From assembly GCA_035610835.1 (NCBI GenBank), contig CM069446.1, forward strand, positions 68,929,062-68,993,061: a stretch of DNA of 64,000 nucleotides, in the 5' to 3' direction. Below the pieces are notes generated by a model. That model did no database searches. It saw only the letters and a program-made list of their open reading frames with translations, and was not told the origin of the DNA. Shown piece by piece: positions 44,635 to 57,800 of the stretch (the first letter of the stretch is position 1; each line of letters opens with the position of its first letter). The stretch comes from Ophiura sarsii (lineage: Eukaryota > Echinodermata > Ophiuroidea > Amphilepidida > Ophiuridae). The position numbers were made by a program, and so were the translations under genes.

Positions 44635-45394
44635 TGGCAGGTATTTTGCACAATGCTTTTTTGTTCAATAAACTTGGGGTTTCTTTATCCTAAACCTGGT
44701 TTATCAAAAACATTGCTTTTATGATAAACCTGGTTTATCGATCGAAAAACTAGGTTTATCAGCGGATAAACCTGGTTTATCAAAAACCTTGCCTTTTCAA
44801 TCAATAAACCTGGTTTATCAATTCGAAAAAGCAGGTTTATCAAATTTGATGAGTATTTTTTTTGAAAAACAAAGTTTTTTGAATCAAAAACCATGTTTAT
44901 TGGCTGATAAACATGTTTTTTGATCGATTAACCAGGTTTTTCAAAAAACTTGCTTATCGAATTTCGATAAACCTGGTTATTAAATCGATAAATCAGGTTT
45001 ATCGATTCGAAAAGCTAGGCGTTTCGATCGATAAACCAGGTTTTTCAAAAACCTTGCTTATCGAATTCAATAAACCTGTTTTTACAAATCGAGAAACCAG
45101 GTTTATCGTTTCGAAAAGCGAGGTTTTTGAAAAAACTGGTTTGTCGATCGAAAAACCTTGCTTTTCGAATCAACAGGTTTATCGTTTCGAAAAACCAGGT
45201 TTATCAAATTCGATGAGCATATTTTTTGAAAAACTAAGTTTTCGAATCGATAAACCTGCTAAACCAGGTTTATCGATTCGGTTTTTGAAAAACCTTGCTT
45301 ATTGAATCCGATAAACCTGGTTTTTAGAATCGATAAACCAGGTTTATCGGCGAAAAACCAGGTTTATCTCTTTCATTGTGCAAAATACCTGCCA
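44635..45394. mobile_element. Foldback element: AAACCTGGTTTATCG array inside inverted ends
   Basis: TGGCAGGTATTTTGCACAATG and CATTGTGCAAAATACCTGCCA are exact 21-base inverted ends. Between them about 700 bases are made of short palindromic words (AAACCTGGTTTATC, AAACCAGGTTTATCG, TCGAAAAACC) in both orientations. Any ORF here is a product of the repeat. Confidence 0.75.
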
Positions 45395-46229
45395 TAGACG
45401 TGTGTCAATAAAAGGCATTTCTCAGCCTCATTCTTGCCTGATGACCCCATATTATTTCTCCAAATGTATGTATCTGTCATTCTAAGAACAACTCTGTAAA
45501 TGTCTCACCCATCACAGACCCCTTATTATTAATGGCCATTTGTGGATGCTCTCACCCACAGACCCCTATTCTTGGCTTGCATGGTCTATCCCAACAAATT
45601 CCCCGTGATTCAAAAGTGCCAGCCTTAATACACATTCATCCACCTCATATTTGTTTCTAAGAAACTGACATTTAGTGTCTTTTTGATGCTATCCTATTTA
45701 TCGATAGTTACTCAGCCTGAAGGGAACAACTTAACGCTAAGCCATTTTGCCAATGAATGACTTTTATACAAATCTAGTAGGACTTTTAGTATTGTGCAAT
45801 CTCTGTGTTTCTAGACTATTTTCAGTGAGAGGATCTTTAGATACCTGACCCTAATATATATAGATCATCTTTATTAAACAACAAAAGAAGATAACATACA
45901 ATGCCCAGGAACAACTGAGATCCATTCCGATCTCAGGCAGGGATAAATTTAGGAATATACAACTTTTAAGGTGAAAATGGCAAAAAAATACCTCATTAGA
46001 TGTGTTTATTATATCAAAATGATCAAGTATTTAGTTAGTAGAAATCAATCAACTGGATCTTTAGGAGATTTCTGAATGCGTGAATTTGATAATTTCAAAA
46101 ATAAATAAATAATAATTTAATGGAATTTAGGTATCTGCAACTTTTAAAGATTTAAAATAGCAGAGAAAGGTAACTTGATCCAAATCTTTTGTTTTAAAAA
46201 AAAATCTTCGTTTTAAAATCACTGTTACA
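45395..46229. other. Intergenic, no gene recognised
   Basis: AT-rich; nothing identified. Confidence 0.4.
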
Positions 46230-46230
46230 G

Positions 46231-46628
46231 AGATTTGGAACCTGTGTTTGGCTTTTGTCAGGATTTGGGACCCATATTGGGCTTTTGTCAGGATTTGGGA
46301 ACCATGTTTGGCTTTTGTCAGGATTTGGGACCCGTGTTTGGCTTTGTCAGGATTCGGGACCCATGTTTGGCTTTTGTCAGGATTTGGGACCCATGTTTGG
46401 CTTTTGTCATGATTTGGGACCCGTGTTTGGCTTTTACCTGGATTTGGGACCCATTTTGGCTTTTGTCATGATTTGGGACCCGTGTTTGGCTTTTGTCATG
46501 ATTTGGGACCCATGTTTGGCTTTTGTCAGGATTTGGGAACCATGTTTGGGTTTAGTCAGGATTTAGGACCCGGGTGTGGGTGTTGTCAGGATTTGAGACC
46601 CATGTTTGGCTTTGTCAAGATTTGGGAC
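46231..46628 (+). repeat. Minisatellite, 30 bp unit, about 13 copies
   Basis: GGATTTGGGACCCATGTTTGGCTTTTGTCA. Because the unit is 30 bases, it keeps repetitive ORFs open in more than one frame. Not a gene. Confidence 0.87.
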
Positions 46629-47350
46629 TCAAACTCAAACTTTGGAAGGATGACCTCATGTAAAATAGAAAATATCAAGTTGAAAATCAGGCTAGCAATC
46701 AGAACATCTACCTTCCGAGTGAATATATGTGTATGCCACAATATCTAATTAATAATATACATGTACATGAGTTCAGCAGAGCAAACATAAAATCAGGCTT
46801 TCATGATGATCGGATTATGAGTGTGCGCCATTATTCAATAGTGAAATTCAAACGAGCTTGTTAGAGAAATATCACTAATCTTGTTCGGTTTTTAAATGTA
46901 CACTTTTATCTTTTAACCAACTTAGAATATTTTGAAAGCTAATGAGACAGCCTCTCTGACAGATTAAATTATTTAAGAGTTTCTTGCACAGATTTTAAGA
47001 AAAGAAGATAGATCCCAAAATGGTAATCTTACCACTGTCATTTGATTCCTTACTGAAGAAAAAAGAAGTCATCCTGTGGTACAGCAACTCCTTCTGGCAG
47101 ACAATGAGCACTATACCTGATTGAGTTGAATGAGAAAGACTATTATTATACACTGTAATCATGTATCATAGATTATAAAAAAGTACATGTACAAAAAAGT
47201 ATATGACACAGGGGATGCAGCCATAAAGGTCTTTCCTATAGATGATTTGAAGATATTGTTTGACTTATCACTTGCTATGGTAAAACTTCGAGAATGCATG
47301 CATGCATGCACAATTGCAACTCTTCAAATATAAAATGTGACGCAGAAATC
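46629..47350. other. Flank just outside the visible duplication
   Basis: No gene seen. A GCATGCATGCATGC tract is at 47293. Its counterpart, if duplicated, would lie left of the window. Confidence 0.45.
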
Positions 47351-49114
47351 AACAAGTCCCTGATAAGTCAAACTTAATTGTAATTAAGAGAGTAACAAAA
47401 AAGTTGGAAAATATCACATTTCTGTAAAACACATCTTGTCTCATATACATCCCTTGAAAGAGAATGAATGTCTCTTTCAAGGGATGTATATGAGACAAGA
47501 TGTGTATCTTGTCTCATATACATCCCTTGAAAGAGACATTCATTCTCAAAATTTGATAGCTCTTACAACATGAAATTTATCAAGGGCTGTAACTTTTGAA
47601 ATATTTATATCATGTATATATTAAAGTTCACATTTTTGGAAAGGAAATGTGTTGGAGAATCCACTTTTTTGGCCTTAAAATTTGCTGCATTTGTAGCAAA
47701 TTCAGTTTTTGGTAAAAACCGCTGAAATTGCATCGAATTCTTCTTAATACCAATCCATAGGAATGGTTTTTTTCTTTTCTTTTTTTTACTAAACTCATTT
47801 AGTTACTAAACTCATTTTTTACTAAACTCATTTTTGGTCAATAATTCAAAACAAAAAAACTAGTAACACTAGGGAATTTTATTTGGATTATAGTATAACT
47901 AGAACGACGAAATTTGACAAATTATATTATGAGTTATCTTTGCAAAACCTAAAATGGGTCGAAAAACGTGTTTTTTATAATTTTCTCGAAAATGGTTAAT
48001 TTCATGTTCGTGGTTGGATTCATTGAACCCTTTTCTTCAAGAAAATGTATACTTATATATAGATTAAATGAATAATGAAGAAGTTACAACAGTTTTACGG
48101 AGTCTATACCTGAGGGTTCACATCCCCCATGCAGGAGATGTTCACTCTCCTTATTAGTAAATACTCAAAATAATATGAATTTGTGAACTATACAAAATTC
48201 AAAAAAAATCTAGGATGAAGACCTAAATGAAAGGCATCAAGAATAAGACCAATATGGAGTATTTGCATACCGGTATATGAAAAAATATATTAACATAAAA
48301 AATATGACAACCCCCCCCCCCAAAAAAAAAAACAGAATATTTTTGTTTAAAAAAATGATAAACAAAAGAGTCTGTCAGGCCCGGACAACAGGATGTTTTT
48401 TGTTGTCTACAAAATGTCTAGACAGTGAACTAACCGATAGCTTACTCAGAGACAAATGAAGGTATAATATATCAACATAAATTTGGTGCAAATATACCAA
48501 CAAGTTTCATATATGTGACTGTTACATACAAAAATAACCCCATATGCCAATTTGTTACCCATTGTGAGCACAACAACAATTCAATGTTTAATCATAGATA
48601 ATGAAGGTATTCAAGGTCTAATAATGGTTTAATATGGTATGATATTTAAAAAGATTCTGTACCAAAGCAAGCATGTGGAAATTTGTTGAAAATTTTTTTT
48701 TTTTAAATATTTTATGTGACCAAAATGTTATCACATTTGTGTGAAGGATATAAAACCAACGACAATCTGTTCTACAGGAGAAAGGAGTCGGTATGAGGCT
48801 TTTACCCCATTCAAAATATAAAGAAAAACTGTAAATGGTGTAAAACTTTGCCATTTTTGACACGGTAAAAAATGTTTAGGTTGGTATTTATTTACACACA
48901 TAAATATTTTTTAAATATAGGTCAGGCGGGCCTGTAACAGGGTTTCATATTTTGTTGCCTAATAATTCTAAAATATACACAAAATAACTGTACCTCAGAA
49001 CTGTTCTCTAATAACAAATCTTGATGACAGTTATTGTACTATACATACAACATAATATTTGAGTGAGTCTGTTGCACTATCATAATTAAAATAAATATCA
49101 TATTTTACCATACT
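47351..49114. other. 3' flank of NLR-2, paralogous to 1-1837
   Basis: Collinear with the start of the window. Differs by an inverted insertion at 47463-47545 and by small indels. No coding sequence. Confidence 0.8.
47463..47545. repeat. Inverted duplication specific to the second copy
   Basis: CATCTTGTCTCATATACATCCC...GAAAGAGA is followed by its reverse complement and then again in the original orientation; 61-125 has it only once. Confidence 0.75.
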
Positions 49115-49120
49115 TTTATT
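49115..49120 (-). promoter_or_regulatory. Candidate polyadenylation signal of NLR-2
   Basis: Minus-strand AATAAA about 40 bases past the stop, at the same place as in NLR-1. Confidence 0.45.
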
Positions 49121-49157
49121 ATAATAGGCCCATACATATCATAAGCACCTTCATACT

Positions 49158-51835
49158 TTAATACTCTAAAAGGTAGTATCCCTTCTCCCTACACAGCTCA
49201 ACTAGGTCATAGAAGTCATCAGTCTCAAGAGAGATATGGCCCAGCTGTAGGTATTTCATATTTGATGCAGACTGTAACTTATCCTTGAAGTGCTGCCAGG
49301 TGGTGCTGTTGACTTGTGGTGGTGTGTCAAGGTGAGCACTCATAGTAAGTGTATCCAGGTGTGGTAGTGATCCCATCACATTGGCAACATTTATTATCAT
49401 GTCGTCTGGATATTGGCTGTCATCGATCATTAGTTTCTCAAGATGAGACAGGTGATGCATGCTTGATAACAGCTGGTTGTGATATCTCTTGCTAATACCA
49501 TACACACTGATGTACAGGCGTTTCAACATACTTGCCATAGGTAGATTGGATACCAGGTGCTTTGCAACAGTGTCATCCATGGCATTTCCATGCATCCCCA
49601 ACTCTACCAACTGTAATGCAAACCCTTGTAATTTATGTGCAAACTCCCCCATTGATTGCACTGATGCATGCATATGCCTTGTATTGAGTATTTGCACTGA
49701 TTTCAGGGATGACAGAGAATCAGCCATAATTGGCAGACTTTCCCCAGCTGTATTACCGGATGTATCAATCCGTCTCAAACATGGCATCTTTCTGATTGCT
49801 CTTGCCAATCTCTCCATCTGATGCCCATTCATGCCGATTTCACCCACACACAGCTGTGATAAGTGTATCATATGACCATTTTCAATCACTTCTATCAGTA
49901 CATCTGCTTTGTCTTCTAAGTGGCACCCTGTTATGTCTAGTATCTCAAGTTGCAGATATTGCAGTGTACTAATTAAAGGACAAATATCGGATACTCCAGC
50001 ACCTGAAAAACCCTCACAATCCTGCATTATTTTTTTGTGGGCCAGTGCCAAATGAGGTGATCTATATACAGATGGCTCATAGTGACACAACTCCTGGTAC
50101 ATATTTTTCACTTCAATTAATGGAATCTTTGTTAAGGCTAGCAGGTATTCATTAAGTCGCTTCCCTAGGTTTTTTAATGTTGTGGATGATGTGGATGAAG
50201 CTGCTCTGAAGTTGAGTGACTTGATTTGGCCAGCTTGTGAGTATAATATGTAGTATCCCAATGCTTCACAGGTAAGTGCAGACATATTTAAAAACGTGAC
50301 CTTCCCTTTGGGAAACAGATCTGTAATTAATTTTCTGGACTGACTCTTGCCATCTGCTTCATAGTTGCAGGCAAGACATAAGTCTAGGAAATGCTGTATC
50401 TTATAGGTATCATCTAGGTCCAGGTCTCCTGTATAGTATTTTGATATGTCTGATTGTAATTCTTGTTTGAATATCTCCATGAGCTTTTTTATGACTTGAT
50501 CAGCTGCTTTCACATTAGCGCCACTTGCAAACTGTAATATAAGTTGAACACTAAGTGCATCTTGGACAGAATTAAGTGATTGCAGTTGATATAATAGCTC
50601 CTCAGGATTCTCATCAGCAAGACTTGCTAGGTATTCTCCTGCACATTTCTCACCACATGTCTTGTGGAAGAATGTCAGTGATGCTTGCATGCGGGTGCGC
50701 AAAATGGAGGGAGGGGATTTCTGTTTTGACAAATACCCTATCTGGCATGATTTTTCAACCATTTCACTATCTGATGCTTCGTCAGGAGAAAAGACAATCC
50801 GGTTTTCAGGAGGCCACATTCCTTTGAGGGCCATTTTGCCAAGCTGACATTTTAAGTTCTGAATGGTGTCATCGTCTTCGGTTGACCTCTTTCCCAGTTT
50901 GTTTTGATACATGATGTTGATTATTGCATCATAGAGATGGCTGATTCTGTTTGGTACTTCTCCTCTTCCCTGTATCTCCCTCCAGTAAATACAAACTAAC
51001 AGGGACATGAGTGGTACGCTTGTCATGCTGGCTATGATTTCATTCTGATTCATGTATTCTATCAAAGAAACACCTAAACTCTTACTTTCCTTGAAGAACC
51101 TGTTGATGTAGTTTTTGACATCCTCTTTCCTAAATTTTTGGATTTCAAAATGCATAAATGTTTTACATTTTGCATTTATTTCTGTTATGCGCCATGGGCG
51201 GGTCATCACCACCAACCTGCAGTTTACCAAGATTTTGCCGGTGAGTAATTCCACAATTCTGCCACTGTTTCCAGAAACATGGTTATACAACTCTCTATCT
51301 GATTCATCTACTGCATCCAGTATGATGATAACATTGTTGTCAAGATCACGGATGGTACTTTGAAGCTGTTTTGCTGTTATGTCGGAGTCTTTAGGAATCA
51401 TGCCAGATGACAGAATGGCCTCTTCAAGATTGCTTGTATGGTCTAACCCTCTCATATTCAGCACAAATAAAAGGGGGACATCTTTGACAGGAGAGCCATC
51501 TTTCTCAGTTGCCCAGTCATAAGCGATTTTGGCTGCGATTATAGATTTGCCTGATCCTGCAGGTGCTGATACCAAAAGTCTAGTATAAAGAGCATCTTCA
51601 TCAGACTTTCGTGTGAACATCTCTTCGTAGGAATCCAATGGAATCTTTAAAGGTTTGCAAGGATTTGGTAGAGACAGGTTGAAGGATAGGTTGATGTATA
51701 TATCCTTCAGGTTAATGAGAGTCTCATTATCACCAGGGACAAGTGGAATTTTACAGAGGGAATTGATGTAGTATTGACGTAGATACTTCTGGCACTTTTC
51801 TAGTATGGAATCTTCTGACGGTTTTTCAGGCAGAT
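49158..51835 (-). CDS. NLR-2 exon 5: NACHT ATPase and leucine-rich repeats, terminal exon
   Basis: Acceptor ATTTTTACAG|AT then CTG-CCT-GAA..., 891 codons to TAA. Walker A APAGSGKS (exon residues 90-97), Walker B VIIILDAVDES with an Asn-Asn before it, and sensor LVVMTRPWR are all intact. The LRR part runs to ...EKGYYLLEY. It is highly similar to NLR-1 over the whole length; differences concentrate in the region before and within the LRRs (for example HLEDKADVLIEVIENGHMIH). CTG replaces the ATG of NLR-1, showing that this is an internal exon and not a start. Unlike NLR-1, no donor-like GTAAGT overlaps the stop. Confidence 0.93.
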
Positions 51836-54800
51836 CTGTAAAAATAATATTACAATAATATTAAGCCAATGTGTTAATTGAAATGTGAAATTATTGAATA
51901 TACTTTATAATACTTTTGGTTGTAATAAACGAACTAATGTTTCATGAGTGGTATATATAATAGTTCATACAATAAAACACTTCCGAATCCGGCAATGCCA
52001 TTTAGTGGACAAGATATGCTTATATGGTTAGGTTTGCATTTAAACAAAAATTGATACCTTGGACTTTGGTTAAAATGTCAGAAAAGGAAGTACCAATCTT
52101 AAAAATTATGAAAAAAACTACAACATTATAATATTTAAAATACAAATGTTTAGTTCAGTTTATTTCCAAACAGTTCAGCAATAATATTGTATTCAATTAA
52201 AGGTATATTATGTGATCTTTTCCAGGGGATGCTCTCATACAACCCTCAAAAAAAATTGAAAGCAGATTTTCTTGCAGATTTACATTTCTGAACATGAATC
52301 ATAAATATATTCCAAGATACAGAACTTTTTTGTGTTACATCCTAAGTGTCTTACAGCATGGGTCCAGGCCCTGGGAAATTTTGTACTTTAATGCATTCCG
52401 AGGCCAATTTCGGAAGGAATATGGGGTTTTGTTGTCAGCTGAATCTTATCAATAATAATAATGAAACATTTATGAAAATGTGTATTATGATTATAATTGG
52501 GCGAGTGTAGCATCGTAAGGCATGAGGTCAAACATGTTTAAAGGACCACAGGAAATTTTGAATTTTGGATGCATTCGGAGGCCATTTCATATATCTGTCT
52601 ATTTTGTAAGGAAAATGGCGATTTTATTATTACAGCAGCTGAATTATCTATAATAATATTTGAACATGTGTATTATTATTATTATTATTGGTGTCCTGGA
52701 AAGTGGAGCTGCGGACCCAAAGCCTGCTTAATTACTCTACATGCATTCGGTGGTAATTCCTTGTCCATTTTGTAATGTTATTTATCAATAACAATATTAT
52801 GAAACATTAATGAAAATTTGTATTTTTGGAGCAATATGAGCAACTCAATTTTAATTCTAAGCCTAATGTTTTATTGGCGAAAAAGATCTGCTAAATAATT
52901 TAAGATGCCCTTTGAGTTCAATTCTATGAATCATCAATAACAATGTTAACAAGGCCTCTTTTTGATTATCGTCGAAAATGTGACTTTTTAGGCTTTAAAA
53001 TCCTGCTGAAGGAGATTGATTCTCTTCGTCCCGCCCCAACTTTTCCCCTTCTCTTTTACTTCTTTCCTTTCATTTTTCCTCCTCTTTTCCTTTGTTGCTT
53101 TAGTACCCTGGGGTGCAGCCACCGCAGCACTCCCTGGACCCGCCTCTGGTAGTCGGTTTGGGTATTTGTATTTGGGTGGCAAAATCAGCCATTTGGAATA
53201 TAAATTATTAATAAACCCTTTTTATCGTTTATCACACTATTTTTGTACAGGGTGTGTCAAAAAAATGTCCCATGTGAAACATGATTTTTCTGTCCGTGAA
53301 AACTATAAAAATTGTTCGCGAAATACTAGTAATCATGTTCAGCAATCTTTAAAGTACCGTATTATCCCTATTAAGTGCCAGAGGGCGGTTAGCAAAGTCA
53401 TTTTGGGTGGGTGCTTATTAAGTTACTTTATTTAAACTCACTTATCATAAACACTGTCGAATTCTGCAAGGCTGCATTAGCGGAAAACCATGTGCGATCG
53501 AAAAGTAAACTGTTTAAAATTTGGGGGAAAATCAACATTGCGGCATCGCAGTGGTCTCACTGTGGAGCCACATTACATGACGTCGATGTTCCGACAATCT
53601 TCAAGTGCCCTTCTGAAGACTTCGTTTATTCTCGGTAGTTTTGAGCATGCGCGATGTTGTATTTAAACCATGAATAAAAAACAAATATAGCGGCTTGCAT
53701 CGGTGAGGGTGGGCGGCGGCGGGGAGGTCGGGCGGCGGCAGCGGCGATCGAATCAGGCTTACCGGTATTGCTTTACTTGAAGGACGCCGTGGCGAAAAAT
53801 GTTGTTGTACAGTGCTATGGTAATTGAAAAGGTGGGCGCTTATAATGGATTGTTTGTTGGTAGTCATTGAGAAAAACGGGGGTGTGCGCTTAATAGGGAT
53901 AATACGGTACCATAAGAATTGTTTTTCTATCCATGTTGGTGTTTCCGTTATCAAATTATGGCAAATCTATTCTGGTATGTTCAAATTCAGCTTTTCACAG
54001 CTGGCCACTTTTCATGTGAAGAGAGCTCTTTTACTAGAATCGTCATTTGGTGTGTAATCAATCAAATCAATAATAATATATCTACTAAAGGTTGATAGTT
54101 AGTTGAATTTGAACAAAAACATATTTTCCATGACAAATATTTGAAATTTAGACAGTATTTTGAACAATATATTGACATATCCTAAAATCGTCATCGGAAT
54201 CACAAAGGCAGTTTTTTTCAGTTGAAAGTTAATTTCTTGTTCAAAAGTGCGGATTCGCACTTGTGTTACTGAATTGATTATATCTTGGTAGTTAGGTGGT
54301 GAAATGTTATGGGATCAAGTGTATTTGATAGCGGACTAAAAGGGCTTACTTACCAGCAGTCTATTCTGCCAAAACAAAAAGACATGGGATGTATTTTAAT
54401 TAATTTTCTAATTCATGAGACACCCTGTATGTCCATGGGACAGTTTTCTAAAGATATCACAACAACTGTTATTGAACAATTTATTGTTGATCACTGAATT
54501 GTCTGAAATGTTTCTAAATAAAAAGTAAGAAATTTGAAAGAAAAATTATGTAATGTTGACAAATTTCATTTGATTATGATGACTTGTGCTGTAATAGGTA
54601 CCTTTTTCATGGACATTTTTGATTATTCATGTGCACATACCAAAGGAATGTGATTACTTGACTTGACTTGAGCTTGAACTTGATGAGTCACCATTTTTAT
54701 GACTAAAGCAATTATATGACTTAACTTGTATTTCAGCTGCAAAATGATCAAGTTAAACTTTCAGAAAGTTGAGAATTATTTTGGACCAATTTTGCGAATT

Positions 54801-57800
54801 TTGCGAACTGCCCAGTTTACTCACCAATATTCCATTTTCTTTTGAGTTTATCCAGAGACGCTTTGGCATTTGGAACTTTCTCAGCAGCCTTTATAAATGT
54901 AGCTATTGTTGCATCCTTTCCGTTCCTACTATACCAAAGATGTAGCATATCCTTTGCATGTTTGTTAGAAGAATAATGAGCAATTTGCACATTGTTGATA
55001 TCTGTTGTATCAAGACCAAGATGCTTGCACACATCTTCTACGTTTTGGTGTTCGAAAATCTCTACGATGTCTAGAATATGTATGTCCGAAACCACTGTTT
55101 GAGTAAAAAATACATACGAACCATCTATTACAATGTTATAATTGTATGAAAAAGTACAAAATGCTATGATACAAAGTCAATGTTCCAGTATCGGATGATA
55201 CTGGCACATATAAAATGTTCAGGCCATACTGGAACACATGCACCAGTATTGCTCAATATTGGGACAAATCACTACTGTAACATTAATTGTACCATGCAGT
55301 GTCGCCCAACACTGTAACATAGAAATGTTCCAGTATCATTGTATTGTACCAAAATCGAGCGATACTAGGAAATTTCATGTACCAGTATTGTGCGATACTG
55401 GAACATGTATAACAGTATCTGGGATCTAAAGTACACTTTTTCCTAAATTCTTTGTGCACAGGTCCCAGAGTCTAATGCAATCTGTTGTGCATGATCATGA
55501 ACAAATTTATTTTGGTGTTCGAAAATCTCTACAATGTCTAGGATATGTATGTCCGAAACCACTGTTTGAGTAAAAAAATAGATACGAACCACATTACAAT
55601 GTTATAACTGTTTGAAAAAGTACAAAATGTTATAAAATTGCCCTACACATATAACTTTTAAAATAGAAACATCTATTTTTCATAAGATGTTATCATTCAG
55701 GCACAACGATGTCACTGCCGATTCTTGGGAGCATTTAGACATTCTTTTTCTGCTCTAGAGTAAGTTTTGAAGAACTTCAAATGTCTGCATCATTTTTAAT
55801 GGCTAAAGCATGGAAAATGTTCAGGAAAAAATCAAAGCTGAGGGCTATCTTAGTCTATTTCAAATTGATAGACTAAGATAATAAAAGGTCCTTCTATATA
55901 AGACTTAGTCAAGGACTACAAGTTCAGCTAGCACTAAATTTGGAAAAGTGTACTTTCTTTAGATCTAATATTCTAGGCTTTACTAGTAATTGGATGATAC
56001 TGGCACATATAAAATACTGACACATATAAAAATGTTCCAGTATCGGATTTGTTGTTCCACTTAATGTACAGTTTAAAATTGTATTATATAAAACGCTCAG
56101 CTAATTACATTCCAATATTGCAGACAAACAATACAGCCTTTCATGTGGCTGTCAATCAATAAGCATCGGTAATTATCTTTGGAGTTGGTACCATATGATT
56201 GTAATAGGATTAACTGGCCACAAATTACTAATCGCTAACATGAATATAATATGAGTTTAACCTATATTTGTTATGTTAGTTTTGAAAATATTTTTATATT
56301 TCTTTCACATTTTAATAGTTTATTTGTATATATGAAAGACAAATAGCATTATTATGAAATTCAACATCTCGCCTTTAAAAAAATAAAAAATAAAAAACCC
56401 ACTAAAATACGTGGAGTGCATTGAAAGTGTCTAATGCACTACGCGTGCATGCAGGCAGTTCAATGCGCAAACCATGTGCTTTGTTTTGATTCATTGTTTA
56501 GTTATCGCCGATTTTCTCTGCAGGTGTTATCAAACTTGTTAATTGTTATAAGTGATGGGTGGAAAATTCAAATGCTTATTATTGTGTTCAAATGTTTAAC
56601 AGATATGAGTCCAACATATTATATTTATCATCCAATTTTGAATTTGTACATAACTATCACAATCATACTACCAGAAATCATACAAGTAATACTTTAGTCA
56701 TGAAAATTCAACTCAAATTACGGTATGCACACTTTACTTTTCGGATCTGGCCAACTATGGAACAGTTTATCACCATCTATCCGTACTGATTTAGAAAATA
56801 TATCACTAGGCCAATTTAAATCTTATGTTTCAACTCTGAATAATGTCATAATTTGTATATACATGTATATATTTAAATAATGTTGCATTTGTTATTAATG
56901 CATGTATGTAAGTATGGTTCAATAAAACGTTGACAGTTTTTTGAAGCCATTTTTTTAAAATTCTGTAGATTTAAAAAAAGATTTTTTTTTCAATTCATCA
57001 ACTATATGATCTTGACCACCTATGCTAAAAAATATCGTTACAAATAACCTTACGGTTGCAAAATAACAGCTATTTGAACAAAGTCTGTCCCATTTCACTC
57101 TGTCCAAGGGTACTGATTTCGCTTTAAACATGTTTATGATGCGTGACTTCCATGCAAGTAATCTAAGATTTGAAGATCCCGCCAGGTGAAACCATTGTTA
57201 ACATCTTAACTATCTATTCAGGTGTGTAATCAATACGTAATAATTATACCATAAGTGACCTAATTAGAATGATTGATTTTCATAGATTGGAAGTGTAATT
57301 GTCTATAATCTATGCCTTAAAAGTGACGATGCCATTTAATGTTATCTTGCTGGTCATTTCCCGTAGACTTACCTGTGGAAAAAGAGATTTTGGAGAGATT
57401 TACAGCATAGATGGCCAAGATGATATTTTTTGAAGAATATGTAAAAAAAATTAAACCAAATATGAAAAACTGTCAACGTTTTATTGAACCACACTGTATG
57501 TATCGAAATCAAAAATTGTCGATATGCAATTGAGCTAATTTTCAATTTACCCCCGGCCCCTGAAAATGGTTTAGTCCCGGTCACGCCCTACGGGTTTTTG
57601 TCCCATCGTTTGGGCATGCATGGGGTGCTATTCCTGAGCGCTTTCGCGGCTGACTCCGTTAGGATTTTGCGGGCTCTTGCGTGGCGTTTTCTCTTGTGCC
57701 ATATTGTTTCATGTCATCAATGCGAGAGGTTGGTGTTTGTTGTTCGTGTTGGAGGTGAAAAAATGTCACCACCCACCTACCTTTGTACAAGGTTTGCCAT

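Noticed and set aside
44913..45305. 130-codon ORF (repeated KPGLSI/FEKL phrases)
   Set aside because: Lies wholly inside the palindromic foldback array.
46231..46628. Regular short repeats as a possible CRISPR array
   Set aside because: There are no unique spacers, the units are contiguous, and the genome is eukaryotic.
46235..46748. Repetitive ORFs (GFCQDLGP-type)
   Set aside because: Encoded by a 30-base minisatellite that stays open in several frames; no splice sites or domain.
47030..47120. Exon-like interval on the minus strand (acceptor TATAG, donor TTCA|GTAAGG)
   Set aside because: Only about 60 bases, no recognisable peptide, and no paralogous copy inside the window to test it.
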